A model generated the notes under the pieces. The model had not been told where the DNA came from. It worked only from the letters and a program-made list of their open reading frames with translations, and did not search any database. From Hydrogenophaga taeniospiralis (GTDB taxonomy: Bacteria > Pseudomonadota > Gammaproteobacteria > Burkholderiales > Burkholderiaceae_C): DNA of 64,000 bases. Both the position numbers and the translations under genes were made by a program. This document shows, piece by piece, positions 45,954 through 55,671 of the stretch (the first letter of the stretch is position 1; every line of letters starts with the position of its first letter). Location of the stretch: positions 2,580,501 through 2,644,500 of the forward strand of contig NZ_JAHBAG010000001.1 in NCBI RefSeq assembly GCF_020510445.1, written 5' to 3'.

Positions 45954-47546
45954 ATGTTTGAACTGAAGAAACTGACCCTGGCTTTGGGCTTGTCTGCGGT
46001 GGCGATGGCCTCGCAGGCCGCCGGCACGCTGATTTTCTGTTCCGAAGGCAGTCCCGAGGGTTTTGACACCGCGCAATACACCGGCGGGAACACCTTTGAC
46101 GCCGCCGGCCACGCGATCTTCAACCGGTTGACGCAGTTCAAGAAGGGCGGTACCGAGGTCGAGCCGAGCCTGGCGCAGGAATGGACCGTGTCCGCCGACG
46201 GGCTGACCTACACCTTCAAGCTGCGCAAAGGCGTCAAGTTCCACACCACCGACTATTTCAAGCCGGGCCGTGACATGACCGCCGACGACGTGATCTTCAC
46301 CTTCGAGCGCATGGTCAACAAGGACCATCCGTTCAACAAGGCCTACCCCGCCCAGTTCCCGTACGCCTCCGACGTGGGTCTGGAGAGCAACACCGAGTCG
46401 GTGACCAAGACCGACGACCTGACGGTGGTGATCAAGCTCAAGCAGCCCGACCCCGACCTGCTGGTCAAGATCGCCATGCCGTTTGCCTCGATCCTGTCGA
46501 AGGAACACGCCGACAAACTGGTGGCCGAAGGCAAGGCCAGCATGATCAACCAGCAGCCCATCGGCACCGGTCCCTTCGCGCTGCGCCGCTACGAGAAGGA
46601 CGCGCAGATCCGCTACGTCAAGCACAAGGACTACTGGAACGCCAAGAACGTGCTGGTGGACAACCTGATCTTCGCCATCACCACCGACGCCTCGGTGCGC
46701 TTCCAGAAGCTCAAGGCCGGTGAGTGCCACATCATGTCCTACCCGAAACCGCAGGACATCGCCGCCATGAAGGCCGACCCCAAGCTGAAGATGGACACGG
46801 CCCCGGGCTTCAACATCGGCTATCTGAGCTACAACACCGAGAAGGCACCGCTGAACAAGGTCGAAGTGCGCCAGGCGCTGGACATGGCGATCAACCGCAA
46901 GGCCATCATCGACGCGGTGTACCAGGGGCAGGGCCAGGCGGCGTCCAATCCGTTCCCGGCCTCGTTGTGGTCCTACAACGCCAAGCTGAAGAACGCCGCC
47001 TTCAACCCGGAAAAGGCCAAGGAACTGTTGAAGAAAGCCGGCGTGGCCGAGGGCACCGAGATCACCTTGTGGGCCATGCCGGTGCAGCGCCCCTACAACC
47101 CCAACGCCAAGCTGATGGCCGAGATGATCCAGGCCGACTGGGCCAAGGTGGGCATCAAGGCCAAGATCACGCAGTACGAGTGGGGTGAGTACCTCAAGCG
47201 CCTGAAGCAGGGCGAGCACGACACCGGCCTGATCGGCTGGACCGGCGACTACGCCAGCCCCGACAACTTCCTGGGCGTGCTGCTCACCTGCGAAGCCATC
47301 GGCGGCTCCAACTACGCGCGTTACTGCAGCAAGGAGTTCGACGGCTACGTGCTCAAGGCGCGCAACAGCGTGAACCAGAAAGAGCGCACCGAGCTGTACA
47401 TGAAGGCCCAGGAGGTGTTCAAGAAGGACATGCCGTGGTCCACCATCGCCCACTCCACGGTGAACCAGCCCATGCGCAAGGAGCTCAACGGCTTCAAGAT
47501 CAGTCCGTTTGGCGACTACAGCTTCGAAGGCGTGAGTGTGAAGTGA
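45954..47546 (+). CDS. dppA: Dipeptide ABC transporter substrate-binding protein
   Basis: A 530-residue periplasmic binding protein with a signal peptide ending MASQAAG. It has the SBP family 5 layout: LIFCSEGSPEGFDTAQYTGG, the peptide-binding signature GTEVEPSLAQEWTVSADGLT, and INQQPIGTGPFALRRYEKDA. Close to E. coli DppA (dipeptides, also heme) in length and motifs. It heads the set dppABCDF. A gap of 260 bases with a repeat and hairpin separates it from dppB, which favours more DppA than permease. Confidence 0.94.
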   Translation: MFELKKLTLALGLSAVAMASQAAGTLIFCSEGSPEGFDTAQYTGGNTFDAAGHAIFNRLTQFKKGGTEVEPSLAQEWTVSADGLTYTFKLRKGVKFHTTDYFKPGRDMTADDVIFTFERMVNKDHPFNKAYPAQFPYASDVGLESNTESVTKTDDLTVVIKLKQPDPDLLVKIAMPFASILSKEHADKLVAEGKASMINQQPIGTGPFALRRYEKDAQIRYVKHKDYWNAKNVLVDNLIFAITTDASVRFQKLKAGECHIMSYPKPQDIAAMKADPKLKMDTAPGFNIGYLSYNTEKAPLNKVEVRQALDMAINRKAIIDAVYQGQGQAASNPFPASLWSYNAKLKNAAFNPEKAKELLKKAGVAEGTEITLWAMPVQRPYNPNAKLMAEMIQADWAKVGIKAKITQYEWGEYLKRLKQGEHDTGLIGWTGDYASPDNFLGVLLTCEAIGGSNYARYCSKEFDGYVLKARNSVNQKERTELYMKAQEVFKKDMPWSTIAHSTVNQPMRKELNGFKISPFGDYSFEGVSVK

Positions 47547-47547
47547 T

Positions 47548-47627
47548 CCCCCCGCGCCGCCTGCGGCGTCACCCCCCAGGGGGCAACGCGGTGCGGCCCG
47601 GCGGAGCCGGTTCCGCCGCGTTCTGGG
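47548..47627 (+). repeat. Interspersed nested-palindrome repeat, copy B
   Basis: About 80 bases similar to copies at 28918 and 49691: CACCCCCCAGGGGG, then GGCCCGGCGGAGCCGGTTCC and GCCGCGTTCTGG. It starts 2 bases after the dppA stop and sits inside the operon. Confidence 0.75.
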
Positions 47628-47676
47628 ACTTCTCCGGCTGCAGGCTCACTGCGTGTAGCCTGCTGCGCCTGAGGGC

Positions 47677-47713
47677 AATGCGAGCGGCTTGGCGATGCAG
47701 GGCCGCTCGCATT
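47677..47713 (+). terminator. Strong hairpin in the dppA-dppB gap (attenuator-like)
   Basis: AATGCGAGCGGC (47677-47688) pairs perfectly with GCCGCTCGCATT (47702-47713) around a 13-base loop. Only CTTGG follows, so it is not a full intrinsic terminator. It may protect the dppA mRNA end or reduce read-through. Confidence 0.55.
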
Positions 47714-47806
47714 CTTGGATCGGCCACTCCGGTCAATTTGCAGGCGTCAAGCTTTTGACGGCTGCCCTTTTTTACGCGTTCTGAAAACAACAAGGGGTGC
47801 TCCCTC

Positions 47807-48835
47807 ATGCTGAGATACCTCCTCAAGAAGTTGCTGGTGCTGATTCCCACGATCCTGGGGGTGACGCTGCTGACGTTTTCCCTGATCCGTCTGATCCCCG
47901 GCGACCCGGTTGAAGTGATGGTGGGCGAGCGCACGCTCAACCCGGAGCTGCACGCCGCCGCCCTCAAACGCCTGGGTTTGGACCAGCCGCTGTACGTGCA
48001 GTACGGTCGTTACCTCGGGCAACTGGCACAGGGCGACCTGGGGCAGTCGCTCAAGACGCAGTCTCCCGTGTGGAGCGAATTCAAGGCCCTGTTTCCGGCC
48101 ACGCTGGAGCTGGCGCTGTGCGCGCTGCTGCTGGCGCTGGTGCTGGGGCTGATCGCGGGGGTGCTCGCGGCGGTCAAGCGCGGCAGCTGGCTGGACCACA
48201 CCGTCATGACGGGCGCGCTCACCGGCTACTCCATGCCCATCTTCTGGTGGGGCCTGCTGCTGATCCTGATCTTCTCGGTGGGGCTGGGCTGGACGCCGGT
48301 GTCCGGCCGGCTCGACCTGATGTTCGACGTGCAGCCACAGACCGGCTTCATGCTCATCGACGCCTGGCTGGCCGAGCGCGCCGACCCCGAGCTCAGCAGC
48401 GGCGCGCTGTGGGACGCGGTGCGCCACCTGATCCTGCCGGCCATCGTGCTCGGCACCATCCCGCTGGCGGTGATCGCGCGCATGACACGATCAAGCATGC
48501 TCGAAGTGCTGCGCGAAGACTACGTGCGCACGGCGCGCGCCAAGGGCCTGTCGCCCATGCGCGTGATCTTCGTGCACACGCTGCGCAACGCGCTCATTCC
48601 GGTGCTCACCGTGGTGGGGCTGCAGGTGGGCACGCTGATGGGCGGCGCGGTGCTGACCGAAACCATCTTCTCCTGGCCGGGCATCGGCAAATGGCTGATC
48701 GACGCCATTGGCCGGCGCGACTACCCGGTGGTGCAGAACGGCATCCTGCTCGTTGCCACGCTCGTCGTCGTCACCAACTTTGTCGTGGACCTGCTCTACG
48801 GTGTGGCCAACCCTCGCATCCGGGTGCAGGCATGA
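47807..48835 (+). CDS. dppB: Dipeptide ABC transporter permease DppB
   Basis: A 342-residue inner-membrane permease with six helices, starting MLRYLLKKLLVLIPTILGVT, and RLIPGDPVEVMVGE. The EAA loop is in MLEVLREDYVRTARAKGLSP, followed by HTLRNALIPVLTVVGLQVG. Pairs with DppC to form the channel. Its stop overlaps the dppC start (ATGA, 48832-48835). Confidence 0.95.
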   Translation: MLRYLLKKLLVLIPTILGVTLLTFSLIRLIPGDPVEVMVGERTLNPELHAAALKRLGLDQPLYVQYGRYLGQLAQGDLGQSLKTQSPVWSEFKALFPATLELALCALLLALVLGLIAGVLAAVKRGSWLDHTVMTGALTGYSMPIFWWGLLLILIFSVGLGWTPVSGRLDLMFDVQPQTGFMLIDAWLAERADPELSSGALWDAVRHLILPAIVLGTIPLAVIARMTRSSMLEVLREDYVRTARAKGLSPMRVIFVHTLRNALIPVLTVVGLQVGTLMGGAVLTETIFSWPGIGKWLIDAIGRRDYPVVQNGILLVATLVVVTNFVVDLLYGVANPRIRVQA

Positions 48836-49689
48836 ACTTCAAGGAATTCTGGCGAGCCTTCTCGCAAAACAAAGGCGCCGTGGCCGGCCTGGTGTTCATG
48901 TCCATCGTGGGCCTGTTGGCGATCTTCGCGCCTTGGGTCGCGCCGCACGACCCGATCGAACAATACCGTGAGCACTTCCTGCAGGGCCCGGTCTGGGCCG
49001 GTGGCACCAGTCAGTTCCTGCTGGGGACCGACGAGCTCGGTCGTGACCTGTTTTCGCGCCTGATCCACGGCGCACGGCTCTCGCTGCTGGTGGGCCTGGT
49101 GTCGGTGGTGCTGGCGATGATTCCGGGCGTGATCCTGGGGCTGGTGGCGGCGTTCGCCGGCAAGTGGGTGGACGCCGCCATCATGCGCGCCATGGACATC
49201 GTGATGGCCTTGCCCTCGCTGCTGATGGCGGTGGCCATCATGGCCATCCTCGGCCCGGGCCTGCTCAACGCCATGATCGCCATCGCGCTGGTGTCGCTGC
49301 CAGCCTATGTGCGGCTGGTGCGCGCCTCAGCCATCGGCGAGCTGCAGCGCGACTACGTGACCGCTGCGCGCCTGTCGGGCGCGCGCACGCTGCGGCTCAT
49401 GTTCGTGACCGTGCTGCCCAACTGCACGGCGCCGCTGATCGTGCACGCCACCATGAGCTTTTCCGCCGCCATCCTCGAGATCGCGGCGCTGGGCTTCCTG
49501 GGGCTGGGTGTGCAGCCGCCGCTGCCCGAGTGGGGCACCATGCTCGCCTCGGCGCGCGACTACATCGAGAGTGCCTGGTGGGTGGTGACGCTGCCGGGCC
49601 TGACCATTCTGTGGTCGGTGCTGGCGATCAACCTGGTCGGCGACGGGCTGCGCGACGCGCTCGACCCGAAGCTCAAGTCAGCAACATGA
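48832..49689 (+). CDS. dppC: Dipeptide ABC transporter permease DppC
   Basis: A 285-residue permease: N-terminal NKGAVAGLVFMSIVGLLAIF helix, then FLLGTDELGRDLFSRLIHGA, and the EAA loop in GELQRDYVTAARLSGARTLR. The C-terminus carries LGFLGLGVQPPLPEWGTML. The start overlaps dppB; repeat copy C follows its stop. Confidence 0.95.
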   Translation: MNFKEFWRAFSQNKGAVAGLVFMSIVGLLAIFAPWVAPHDPIEQYREHFLQGPVWAGGTSQFLLGTDELGRDLFSRLIHGARLSLLVGLVSVVLAMIPGVILGLVAAFAGKWVDAAIMRAMDIVMALPSLLMAVAIMAILGPGLLNAMIAIALVSLPAYVRLVRASAIGELQRDYVTAARLSGARTLRLMFVTVLPNCTAPLIVHATMSFSAAILEIAALGFLGLGVQPPLPEWGTMLASARDYIESAWWVVTLPGLTILWSVLAINLVGDGLRDALDPKLKSAT

Positions 49690-49690
49690 A

Positions 49691-49771
49691 ACACCCCCGC
49701 CGCGCTTCGCGCGACCCCCTCAAGGGGGCAACGCTGGCGGCCCGGCAAAGCCGGTTCCGCGGCGTTCTTGG
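49691..49771 (+). repeat. Interspersed nested-palindrome repeat, copy C
   Basis: About 80 bases with GACCCCCTCAAGGGGGCAAC and GGCCCGGCAAAGCCGGTTCC, ending GCGGCGTTCTTGG. It is the third copy in this window and lies between dppC and dppD in the same orientation as the others. Confidence 0.75.
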
Positions 49772-49818
49772 CTCAGACATCTCGCGCCGGTGACGGTGCA
49801 ACCCTTGAGAGATTTGGC

Positions 49819-50793
49819 ATGAGTCTTCTTGACATTCAAAACCTGCGCGTCGAATTCGGCGCCAAGGGCCGTGCCTTTCGTGCGGTGGACGGGCTGGACC
49901 TGCAGCTGGACCAGGGCCAGGTGCTGGGCATCGTGGGCGAGTCGGGTTCGGGCAAGTCGGTCGCGATGATGGCCGTCATGGGTCTGCTGGCCGGGCAGGG
50001 CCACGTCGGCGCCGATCGCCTGCGGTTCGACGGCAAAGACCTGCAGACCATTTCAGACCGCCAGCGCCGCAAGATCCTGGGCAAGGACATGGCCATGATC
50101 TTCCAGGACCCCATGACCTCGCTCAACCCGAGCTTCACCGTGGGCTTCCAGATCGAGGAGGTGTTGCGCGAACACATGGGCCTGCGCGGTGCGGCCGCCA
50201 AGGCGCGCGCCATCGAGCTGCTGCAGATGGTGGAAATCCCCGGGGCCGCGCACCGGCTGGAGAGCTACCCGCACCAGTTTTCGGGCGGCATGGCGCAGCG
50301 CGTGATGATCGCGATGGCGATCGCCTGCAACCCCAAGCTGCTGATCGCCGACGAGCCCACCACCGCGCTGGACGTGACCATCCAGGCCCAGATCATGGAG
50401 TTGCTGGTGCAGCTGCAGCGGGCGCACAACATGGCCCTGATCCTCATCACGCACGACCTGGCCGTGGTGGCCGAGGTGGCGCAACGCGTCGCGGTCATGT
50501 ACGCGGGCCAGGAGGTGGAGCAAGGCGCCGTGGACCGCCTGTTCACCGCACCGGCACACCCCTACACCCACGCGCTGCTCAGCAGCGTGCCCGAGCACAG
50601 CCGTGGCGCGCGTCGCCTGCACACCCTGCCCGGCATCGTGCCCGGCCAGTTCGACCGGCCCACCGGTTGCCTGCTCTCGCCGCGTTGCCCCAAGGCCCAG
50701 GACCGCTGCCACATCGAGCGCCCCGAGCTGCTGGCGCAGGGCGGTGGTCTGGTGCGCTGCTTCTACCCCATGACGGCGCAGGAGACGCTATGA
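49819..50793 (+). CDS. dppD: Dipeptide ABC transporter ATP-binding protein DppD
   Basis: A 324-residue ATPase: Walker [10 protein letters not shown]-loop [14 protein letters not shown], signature [16 protein letters not shown] and Walker [17 protein letters not shown]. The C-terminal oligopeptide-type extension has [15 protein letters not shown], whose cysteines bind an iron-sulfur or metal site in relatives. Start [10 protein letters not shown] chosen over an upstream open frame that runs through copy C. Confidence 0.95.
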   Translation: MSLLDIQNLRVEFGAKGRAFRAVDGLDLQLDQGQVLGIVGESGSGKSVAMMAVMGLLAGQGHVGADRLRFDGKDLQTISDRQRRKILGKDMAMIFQDPMTSLNPSFTVGFQIEEVLREHMGLRGAAAKARAIELLQMVEIPGAAHRLESYPHQFSGGMAQRVMIAMAIACNPKLLIADEPTTALDVTIQAQIMELLVQLQRAHNMALILITHDLAVVAEVAQRVAVMYAGQEVEQGAVDRLFTAPAHPYTHALLSSVPEHSRGARRLHTLPGIVPGQFDRPTGCLLSPRCPKAQDRCHIERPELLAQGGGLVRCFYPMTAQETL

Positions 50794-51773
50794 CCGCCAC
50801 CCCGATGATTGCGCCCACGGCCCCGGTGATGCAGGCCGAATCGCTGACGCGCCACTACGGCGTGTCGCAGGGCTTCATGAAACCCAAGGTCACGGTCAAG
50901 GCCCTGGTCGACGTGTCGTTCACGCTCACCGCCGGCCAGACCCTGGCCGTGGTGGGCGAGTCCGGCTGCGGCAAGAGCACGCTGGCGCGCCAGCTCACCC
51001 TGATCGAGCCGCCCACCGGCGGACGGCTGCAGGTCGGTGACGAATGGGTGACGCCCGGCGACCGCGCGCAATACAAGCGCCTGCGCAGCCAGGTGCAGAT
51101 GGTGTTCCAGAACCCCTACGCCTCGCTCAACCCGCGCCAGAAGATCGGCCACCAGATCGGTGAGCCCCTGCTGCTCAACACGCCCCTGAGCGCGGCCGAG
51201 CGCAAGGACAAGGTGCTGGAGAGTCTGAAGCGCGTGGGCCTGCGCCCTGAGCACTACGACCGCTACGCCCACATGTTTTCCGGCGGCCAGCGCCAGCGCA
51301 TCGCGATTGCGCGCGCCATGGTGCTGCAGCCGAAGATCCTGGTGGCCGACGAGCCGACTTCGGCGCTCGACGTGTCGATCCAGGCCCAGGTGCTCAACCT
51401 GTTCATGGACCTGCAGGAGCAGCTGCAGACGGCCTACGTGTTCGTCTCGCACAACCTCGCGGTGGTGGAGCACATCGCCAACGATGTGATGGTGATGTAC
51501 CTGGGCCGTGTGGTCGAAGCGGGCCCGAAGGCCACGATCTTCGCCAACGCGCTGCACCCGTACACCCTGGCCCTGCTGTCGGCCACACCGTCCATCGACC
51601 CGGCGCAGCGCCAGAAGAAGATCAAGATCCACGGCGAGCTGCCCAGCCCGCTGAACCCGCCCACCGGCTGTGCGTTTCACAAGCGCTGTCCGAAGGCGGA
51701 TGCTCGGTGTTCGAGTGAGCTGCCACTGCTGCGGCCTTTGGAAGGGCGGCAGGTGGCTTGCCACCACGTTTGA
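50790..51773 (+). CDS. dppF: Dipeptide ABC transporter ATP-binding protein DppF
   Basis: A 327-residue ATPase with Walker [14 protein letters not shown]-loop [14 protein letters not shown], signature [15 protein letters not shown], Walker [17 protein letters not shown] and C-terminal [15 protein letters not shown]. It overlaps dppD (ATGA, 50790-50793) and ends the operon. DppD and DppF form the ATPase pair. Confidence 0.95.
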   Translation: MTATPMIAPTAPVMQAESLTRHYGVSQGFMKPKVTVKALVDVSFTLTAGQTLAVVGESGCGKSTLARQLTLIEPPTGGRLQVGDEWVTPGDRAQYKRLRSQVQMVFQNPYASLNPRQKIGHQIGEPLLLNTPLSAAERKDKVLESLKRVGLRPEHYDRYAHMFSGGQRQRIAIARAMVLQPKILVADEPTSALDVSIQAQVLNLFMDLQEQLQTAYVFVSHNLAVVEHIANDVMVMYLGRVVEAGPKATIFANALHPYTLALLSATPSIDPAQRQKKIKIHGELPSPLNPPTGCAFHKRCPKADARCSSELPLLRPLEGRQVACHHV

Positions 51774-52276
51774 AGCGGCCCTTTCTGGCTGCTTTTCCAG
51801 AAACGTTCTGGAGGCAACCCTGACCTTCGGCGCTCAGACTGGGCTGGCAGGGGCAGGTGGTCCGGGTGTTCGTTCTCCGTCCCACGCTCGCGGGAGTCTG
51901 CCCGTGCGCGCAACCACCACTCCATCAACACCGTGATGGCGCGCACGCCCTGTGGCAACCGCGAATCGGGACTGCGCCCGCCCACCCAGACCACCTGCCC
52001 CCCGAAGTGATGTGTGAGCGAACCCGCAGGCTGCCCTTCTGTCTTTGAGGTCGATGGCGGTTCCCCCGGGCGCAGGTCCCATTCGCCGTTGCCACAGAGG
52101 TGGCTTACCCGCGCAGTGTTGACGCGACAGCGCTTGAGAGTTTCAGAGGAAGACGGCGAGCGTGGGCCGGAGAACGGGGGGGCCGCCATTGGCCTGCGCG
52201 AGGTGCAGGTGCACCCGTTCCCGGTACATCTCGCAAGGCCCAGCCGGAAACCGACGCCCCCAGACACCAGCGAGGC
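51774..52276. other. Intergenic stretch without a recognisable gene
   Basis: This 503-base gap lies between the convergent dppF and MsbA-related genes. A 196-codon frame is open on the minus strand (51677-52267) but overlaps dppF and has no family signature. A short hairpin TCCAGAA-ACG-TTCTGGA (51796-51812) follows dppF. The rest may be a decayed gene. Confidence 0.45.
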
Positions 52277-54064
52277 TCAGGCGTTGAATTGCAACGCCGC
52301 CAGCCCGGCATAGACGCCACCGTGCGCTACCAGCGCGGTGTGCGTGCCTTGCTCCACCAGCCGACCATGGTCCAGCACCACGATGTGGTCGGCCTGCTGC
52401 ACCGTGGCCAGGCGGTGGGCGATCACGAGGGTGGTGCGGTCTTTCATGGCCGACTCCAGCGCCGCCTGCACCATGCGCTCGCTCTGCGCGTCCAGCGCGC
52501 TGGTGGCTTCGTCCAGCAACAGCAGCGGCGGGTTTTTCAACATGGCGCGCGCGATCGCGATGCGCTGGCGCTGCCCGCCCGAGAGACGCACGCCGCGTTC
52601 GCCCAGAAAGGTGTCATAGCCCTCGGGCAGTTTCGAGATGAACTCGTCCGCAAAGGCCGCATGCGCTGCGGCGCGCACCTCGTCGTCGTTCGCGCCCGGC
52701 TTGCCGTAGCGGATGTTTTCCAGCGCGCTGGTCGAGAAGATCACCGGGTCCTGCGGCACGATGCCGATGCGTGAGCGCAGCTCGTGCAGGCTCAGCTGGT
52801 CGATGGGCACGCCGTCCAGCGCGATGCGGCCCGAGGCCGGGTCGTAGTAGCGCAGCAGCAGGCCAAACACCGTGCTCTTGCCCGCGCCGCTCGGCCCCAC
52901 CAGCGCCACCGTCTGCCCCGGTTTCACCGCCAGGCTGAAGTCGGCCAGCGCCGCCTGCGCGGGGCGCGACGGGTAGTGGAAGGTGAGCCGGTCGAACACC
53001 AGCGCGCTGCCGCCTTGCGGCTGGGCCGCGGCCACCGGCTGGGCGGGTGACTGCACCGGCGACTCCAGGCTCAGCAGCTCCATCAGCCGCTCGCTCGCGC
53101 CCGCGGCGCGCAGCAGGTCGCCATAGACCTCGCCCAGCACCGCCACCGCCCCGGCCAGGATGATGATGTAGACAACGGTCTGACCCAGGTGTCCGGCGCT
53201 GATGTCGCCAGCGATCACCGCCTGCGTGCCCTGGTACAGGCCCCACAGCAGCAGAGCGGCCGTGCTGATGATGATGAACGCCACCAGCCCGGAGCGCGCG
53301 CGGCTGCGGCGCACGGCGGTACTGAAGGCGTGTTCGGTCGCGTCGGCGAAACGCCGCGCCTCGCGGTCTTCCGCCGTGTAGCTCTGCACGATGGGGATCG
53401 CGTTGAGCACCTCGGCCGCGATCGCGCTCGAATCGGCCACGCGGTCCTGGCTGGCGCGCGAGAGCTTGCGCACGCGCCGGCCAAACCACATGCTCGGCAG
53501 CACCACCAGCAGCAGGATCAGCAGCACCTGCGTCATCACGTAGGGGTTGGTCCAGATCAGCATCACCAGCGCGCCCAGGCCGGTGACCAGGTTGCGCAAG
53601 CCCATGGAGAGCGAAGAGCCCACGACCGTCTGCACCAGGGTGGTGTCGGTGGTCAGGCGCGAGAGCACCTCGCCGGTCTGGGTGGTCTCGAAAAACTGCG
53701 GGCTCTGGCGCAGCACATGGCTGTAGACCGCGTTGCGCAGATCGGCGGTGATGCGGTCGCCCAGCCAGCTCACGAAATAGAAGCGCAGCGCCGACGACAG
53801 GCCCAGCAGCACTGCCACGCCAAAGAGCTGCAGGAAGTGCCCGCGCAGGCCCATGGTCTGCGCGCCTCGGTCCAGCGAGACCAGGCCGCCGTCGATGAGG
53901 TGGCGCAGCGCCAGCGGAAACAGCAGCGTGGCCACCGCGGCCAGGATGAGGAACACCACGGCCAGCGCGATCTGCAGCCGGTAGGGCCGCATGAACGGCC
54001 GCAGGCCGCCGAGCGAGGTGGGGGTGGTGGACTTGGGGCGTTCGGTCGGGGTGGCGGCACTCAT
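52277..54064 (-). CDS. MsbA-related ABC exporter (fused permease and ATPase)
   Basis: A 595-residue half-transporter that works as a homodimer. Six helices fill about residues 20-320, with the coupling region [23 protein letters not shown]. The ATPase has Walker [10 protein letters not shown] (near 390), Q-loop [20 protein letters not shown], signature [17 protein letters not shown], Walker [13 protein letters not shown] and [13 protein letters not shown]. It resembles the MsbA-related subgroup rather than lipid A flippase MsbA itself. The substrate (lipid or drug) is unknown. Alone, upstream of no obvious partner. Confidence 0.9.
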   Translation of the reverse strand: MSAATPTERPKSTTPTSLGGLRPFMRPYRLQIALAVVFLILAAVATLLFPLALRHLIDGGLVSLDRGAQTMGLRGHFLQLFGVAVLLGLSSALRFYFVSWLGDRITADLRNAVYSHVLRQSPQFFETTQTGEVLSRLTTDTTLVQTVVGSSLSMGLRNLVTGLGALVMLIWTNPYVMTQVLLILLLVVLPSMWFGRRVRKLSRASQDRVADSSAIAAEVLNAIPIVQSYTAEDREARRFADATEHAFSTAVRRSRARSGLVAFIIISTAALLLWGLYQGTQAVIAGDISAGHLGQTVVYIIILAGAVAVLGEVYGDLLRAAGASERLMELLSLESPVQSPAQPVAAAQPQGGSALVFDRLTFHYPSRPAQAALADFSLAVKPGQTVALVGPSGAGKSTVFGLLLRYYDPASGRIALDGVPIDQLSLHELRSRIGIVPQDPVIFSTSALENIRYGKPGANDDEVRAAAHAAFADEFISKLPEGYDTFLGERGVRLSGGQRQRIAIARAMLKNPPLLLLDEATSALDAQSERMVQAALESAMKDRTTLVIAHRLATVQQADHIVVLDHGRLVEQGTHTALVAHGGVYAGLAALQFNA

Positions 54065-54121
54065 GGCAGGAGTGTGCCGGGTTTTTGCCCGGCGGTTGAG
54101 CGGCCGCCGGCCGCGCGGGCG

Positions 54122-55159
54122 CTACAGCACCACCGCGCTGACGATCACGAAATAGGTCAGCAGGCTCAGCAGGTCCTGCACGATCGTGGCCAGCGGGCCG
54201 CTGCCGTAGGCTGGGTCGCTGCCCAGCCGGCCCAGCACCCAGGGCAGTACCAGCCCGATGGTGGTGGCAATGCCACCGGCCGCCACCAGCGCCCCCGCGA
54301 CCGCGCAGGCCAGTGGCCAGTCGCCAAACGCCAGCCCCACCGCTGGCAGTGTCAGCCCGGCGAGCACCAGGCCGATCAGCAGGCCGGTGCGCATCTCGCC
54401 GCCGATCAGCGTGGAGAGGCGCACATGGCTCAGCGAGAGCCCGCGCACCGCCACCGCCTCGGTCTGCGTGCCGATGGCATCGGCCAGGTACACCAGCCCA
54501 GGCACGAAGAAGGCGATCGACGGGTGCAGGGCCAGTGTGTGTTCGAAGCGGGCCACGATGAAAGTGGCCAGGAAGCTGCCCAGCAGCCCCACCAGCAGCC
54601 AGGGCAGGCGGTGCCGCAGGCGGCGCATGGGCGGCTCTTCGATCGCCTCGCGGGCGTGCAGGCCCTCGCGCGTGATGCCGGCGAAGCGGTGGATGTCTTC
54701 CACGTGTTCGCGCCGCAGGATGTGCAGCAGCGCCGAGGCCGGCACCACGCCCACCAGGCGCCCCTGGGCGTCGGTCACCGGGATGGCGCTGAGCTCGTGG
54801 TGCAGTGCCAGCGAGGCCACACGCTCCTGGTCCGTTTCGGCGTGCACCTTGGGGAAATGGAGGTTGGCGACCTGGCCCACCCGCGTGTCCCGGGGCAAGG
54901 CGAGCAGGGCCGCCAGCGACACGACGCCCAGCAGATGCTCACCGGCATCGAGCACGCACACCAGGTCGATGCATTCGCTGGGCCGCGCCAGCAGCGCGTC
55001 CAGCACCTCGGCCACCGTCTGGTCGGGCGTGGCCCGCGGTACGTCGGCCACCGCATGGCGTGCCGCGGTTTCGTTGTGCCGCGGCGTGGGTGGGTCCTGC
55101 ACGGTCCGTGGGCTGGCGGCGGTTGGCGCGGTGGTGGTGCGGGGGCTGGGGTTCGACAT
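54122..55159 (-). CDS. MgtE-like magnesium transporter with CBS domains
   Basis: This 345-residue protein has two CBS domains (about 45-165, with VCVLDAGEHLLGVVSLAALL and LSAIPVTDAQGRLVGVVPAS) followed by five membrane helices of the SLC41/MgtE type (VPGLVYLADAIGTQTEAVAV, about 235-254, carries the metal-pore signature). The N-terminal superhelical domain of full MgtE (about 450 residues) is missing; a Thr/Ala/Pro-rich segment stands in its place. Start MSNPSPRTTT is preferred over a longer open frame. It would move Mg2+ or Co2+ along the gradient, gated by intracellular Mg2+ through the CBS domains. Confidence 0.88.
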   Translation of the reverse strand: MSNPSPRTTTAPTAASPRTVQDPPTPRHNETAARHAVADVPRATPDQTVAEVLDALLARPSECIDLVCVLDAGEHLLGVVSLAALLALPRDTRVGQVANLHFPKVHAETDQERVASLALHHELSAIPVTDAQGRLVGVVPASALLHILRREHVEDIHRFAGITREGLHAREAIEEPPMRRLRHRLPWLLVGLLGSFLATFIVARFEHTLALHPSIAFFVPGLVYLADAIGTQTEAVAVRGLSLSHVRLSTLIGGEMRTGLLIGLVLAGLTLPAVGLAFGDWPLACAVAGALVAAGGIATTIGLVLPWVLGRLGSDPAYGSGPLATIVQDLLSLLTYFVIVSAVVL

Positions 55160-55404
55160 GGGGCTCCTGTCCGCGGGTGGGGCGTGTGCCCGCCCACCGT
55201 GCGCAGTGTAGGTCTCGCCGCCGGTTCGGTCTCTTTCTCCTTCCAACGCGATGAAGCCTCCGCCCAGGCGCGGGCAGGCGGGCTGACCCGGCATGGGACC
55301 ACACGACATGGGTTCGATCGGGGGTCTGTTCCAAGGGGCGGTGGCTCAACGGGTGGTCCACCTGGCCAAGGTGCCGGCACTGTTGATGATGTGAGGGCAG
55401 CCCC

Positions 55405-55598
55405 TCAACACGAAGAAGGCCCGCCCACCCTGACGGGTGGCGGGCCCTGTGAAGGTCCCCGGCATCGCGTATGACCGCCGTGCCGGTCTGAGGGTGCCTT
55501 CACCCCTCGTGGTGTCGGAGACACCACGATCTTTCCCCCGAAAGGGAAACCTCACTTGACCACTGGTGAGCAGACTTACCGTCACATCCCCCACTGGC
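55405..55598 (-). ncRNA. Candidate FNR-controlled small RNA
   Basis: Read on the minus strand, this gap shows TTTCCC-N6-GGGAAA (55532-55549), a perfect 10-base hairpin TCGTGGTGTC-TCC-GACACCACGA (55507-55529), and a terminator-like stem (55418-55446) followed by TTCTTCGTGTT. The FNR-like box at 55633-55646 is 41.5 bases from a start near 55598. A 95-codon frame also crosses it (55346-55633) but shows no family. An RNA is more likely than a protein; expression is unproven. Confidence 0.4.
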
Positions 55599-55632
55599 CA
55601 TTCCAGTGTGCGACGGCCGGCGTGTGGGGCCA

Positions 55633-55646
55633 TTGAGCACGCTCAA
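55633..55646. promoter_or_regulatory. FNR-like box (TTGAG-N4-CTCAA)
   Basis: TTGAGCACGCTCAA, a perfect dyad with the TTGA..TCAA ends of FNR/Anr sites, 25 bases past the regulator gene's stop. It may drive transcription leftwards into the 512-base gap before the MgtE gene. Confidence 0.55.
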
Positions 55647-55671
55647 TCCGGTCGCAGATTTTCCGACCGGT

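Noticed and set aside
51677..52267. A 196-codon minus-strand frame after dppF
   Set aside because: Overlaps the dppF 3' end, shows no signature and has no convincing ribosome site. A decayed gene is possible, so the region is noted as intergenic.
53189..55474. A 761-codon plus-strand frame opposite the MsbA-related and MgtE-like genes
   Set aside because: Antisense shadow; both genes on the other strand have full motif sets.
55346..55633. A 95-codon minus-strand frame in the gap after the Crp/Fnr gene
   Set aside because: It is interrupted by strong hairpins and a terminator-like stem and has no recognisable domain. A non-coding RNA explains the structure better.
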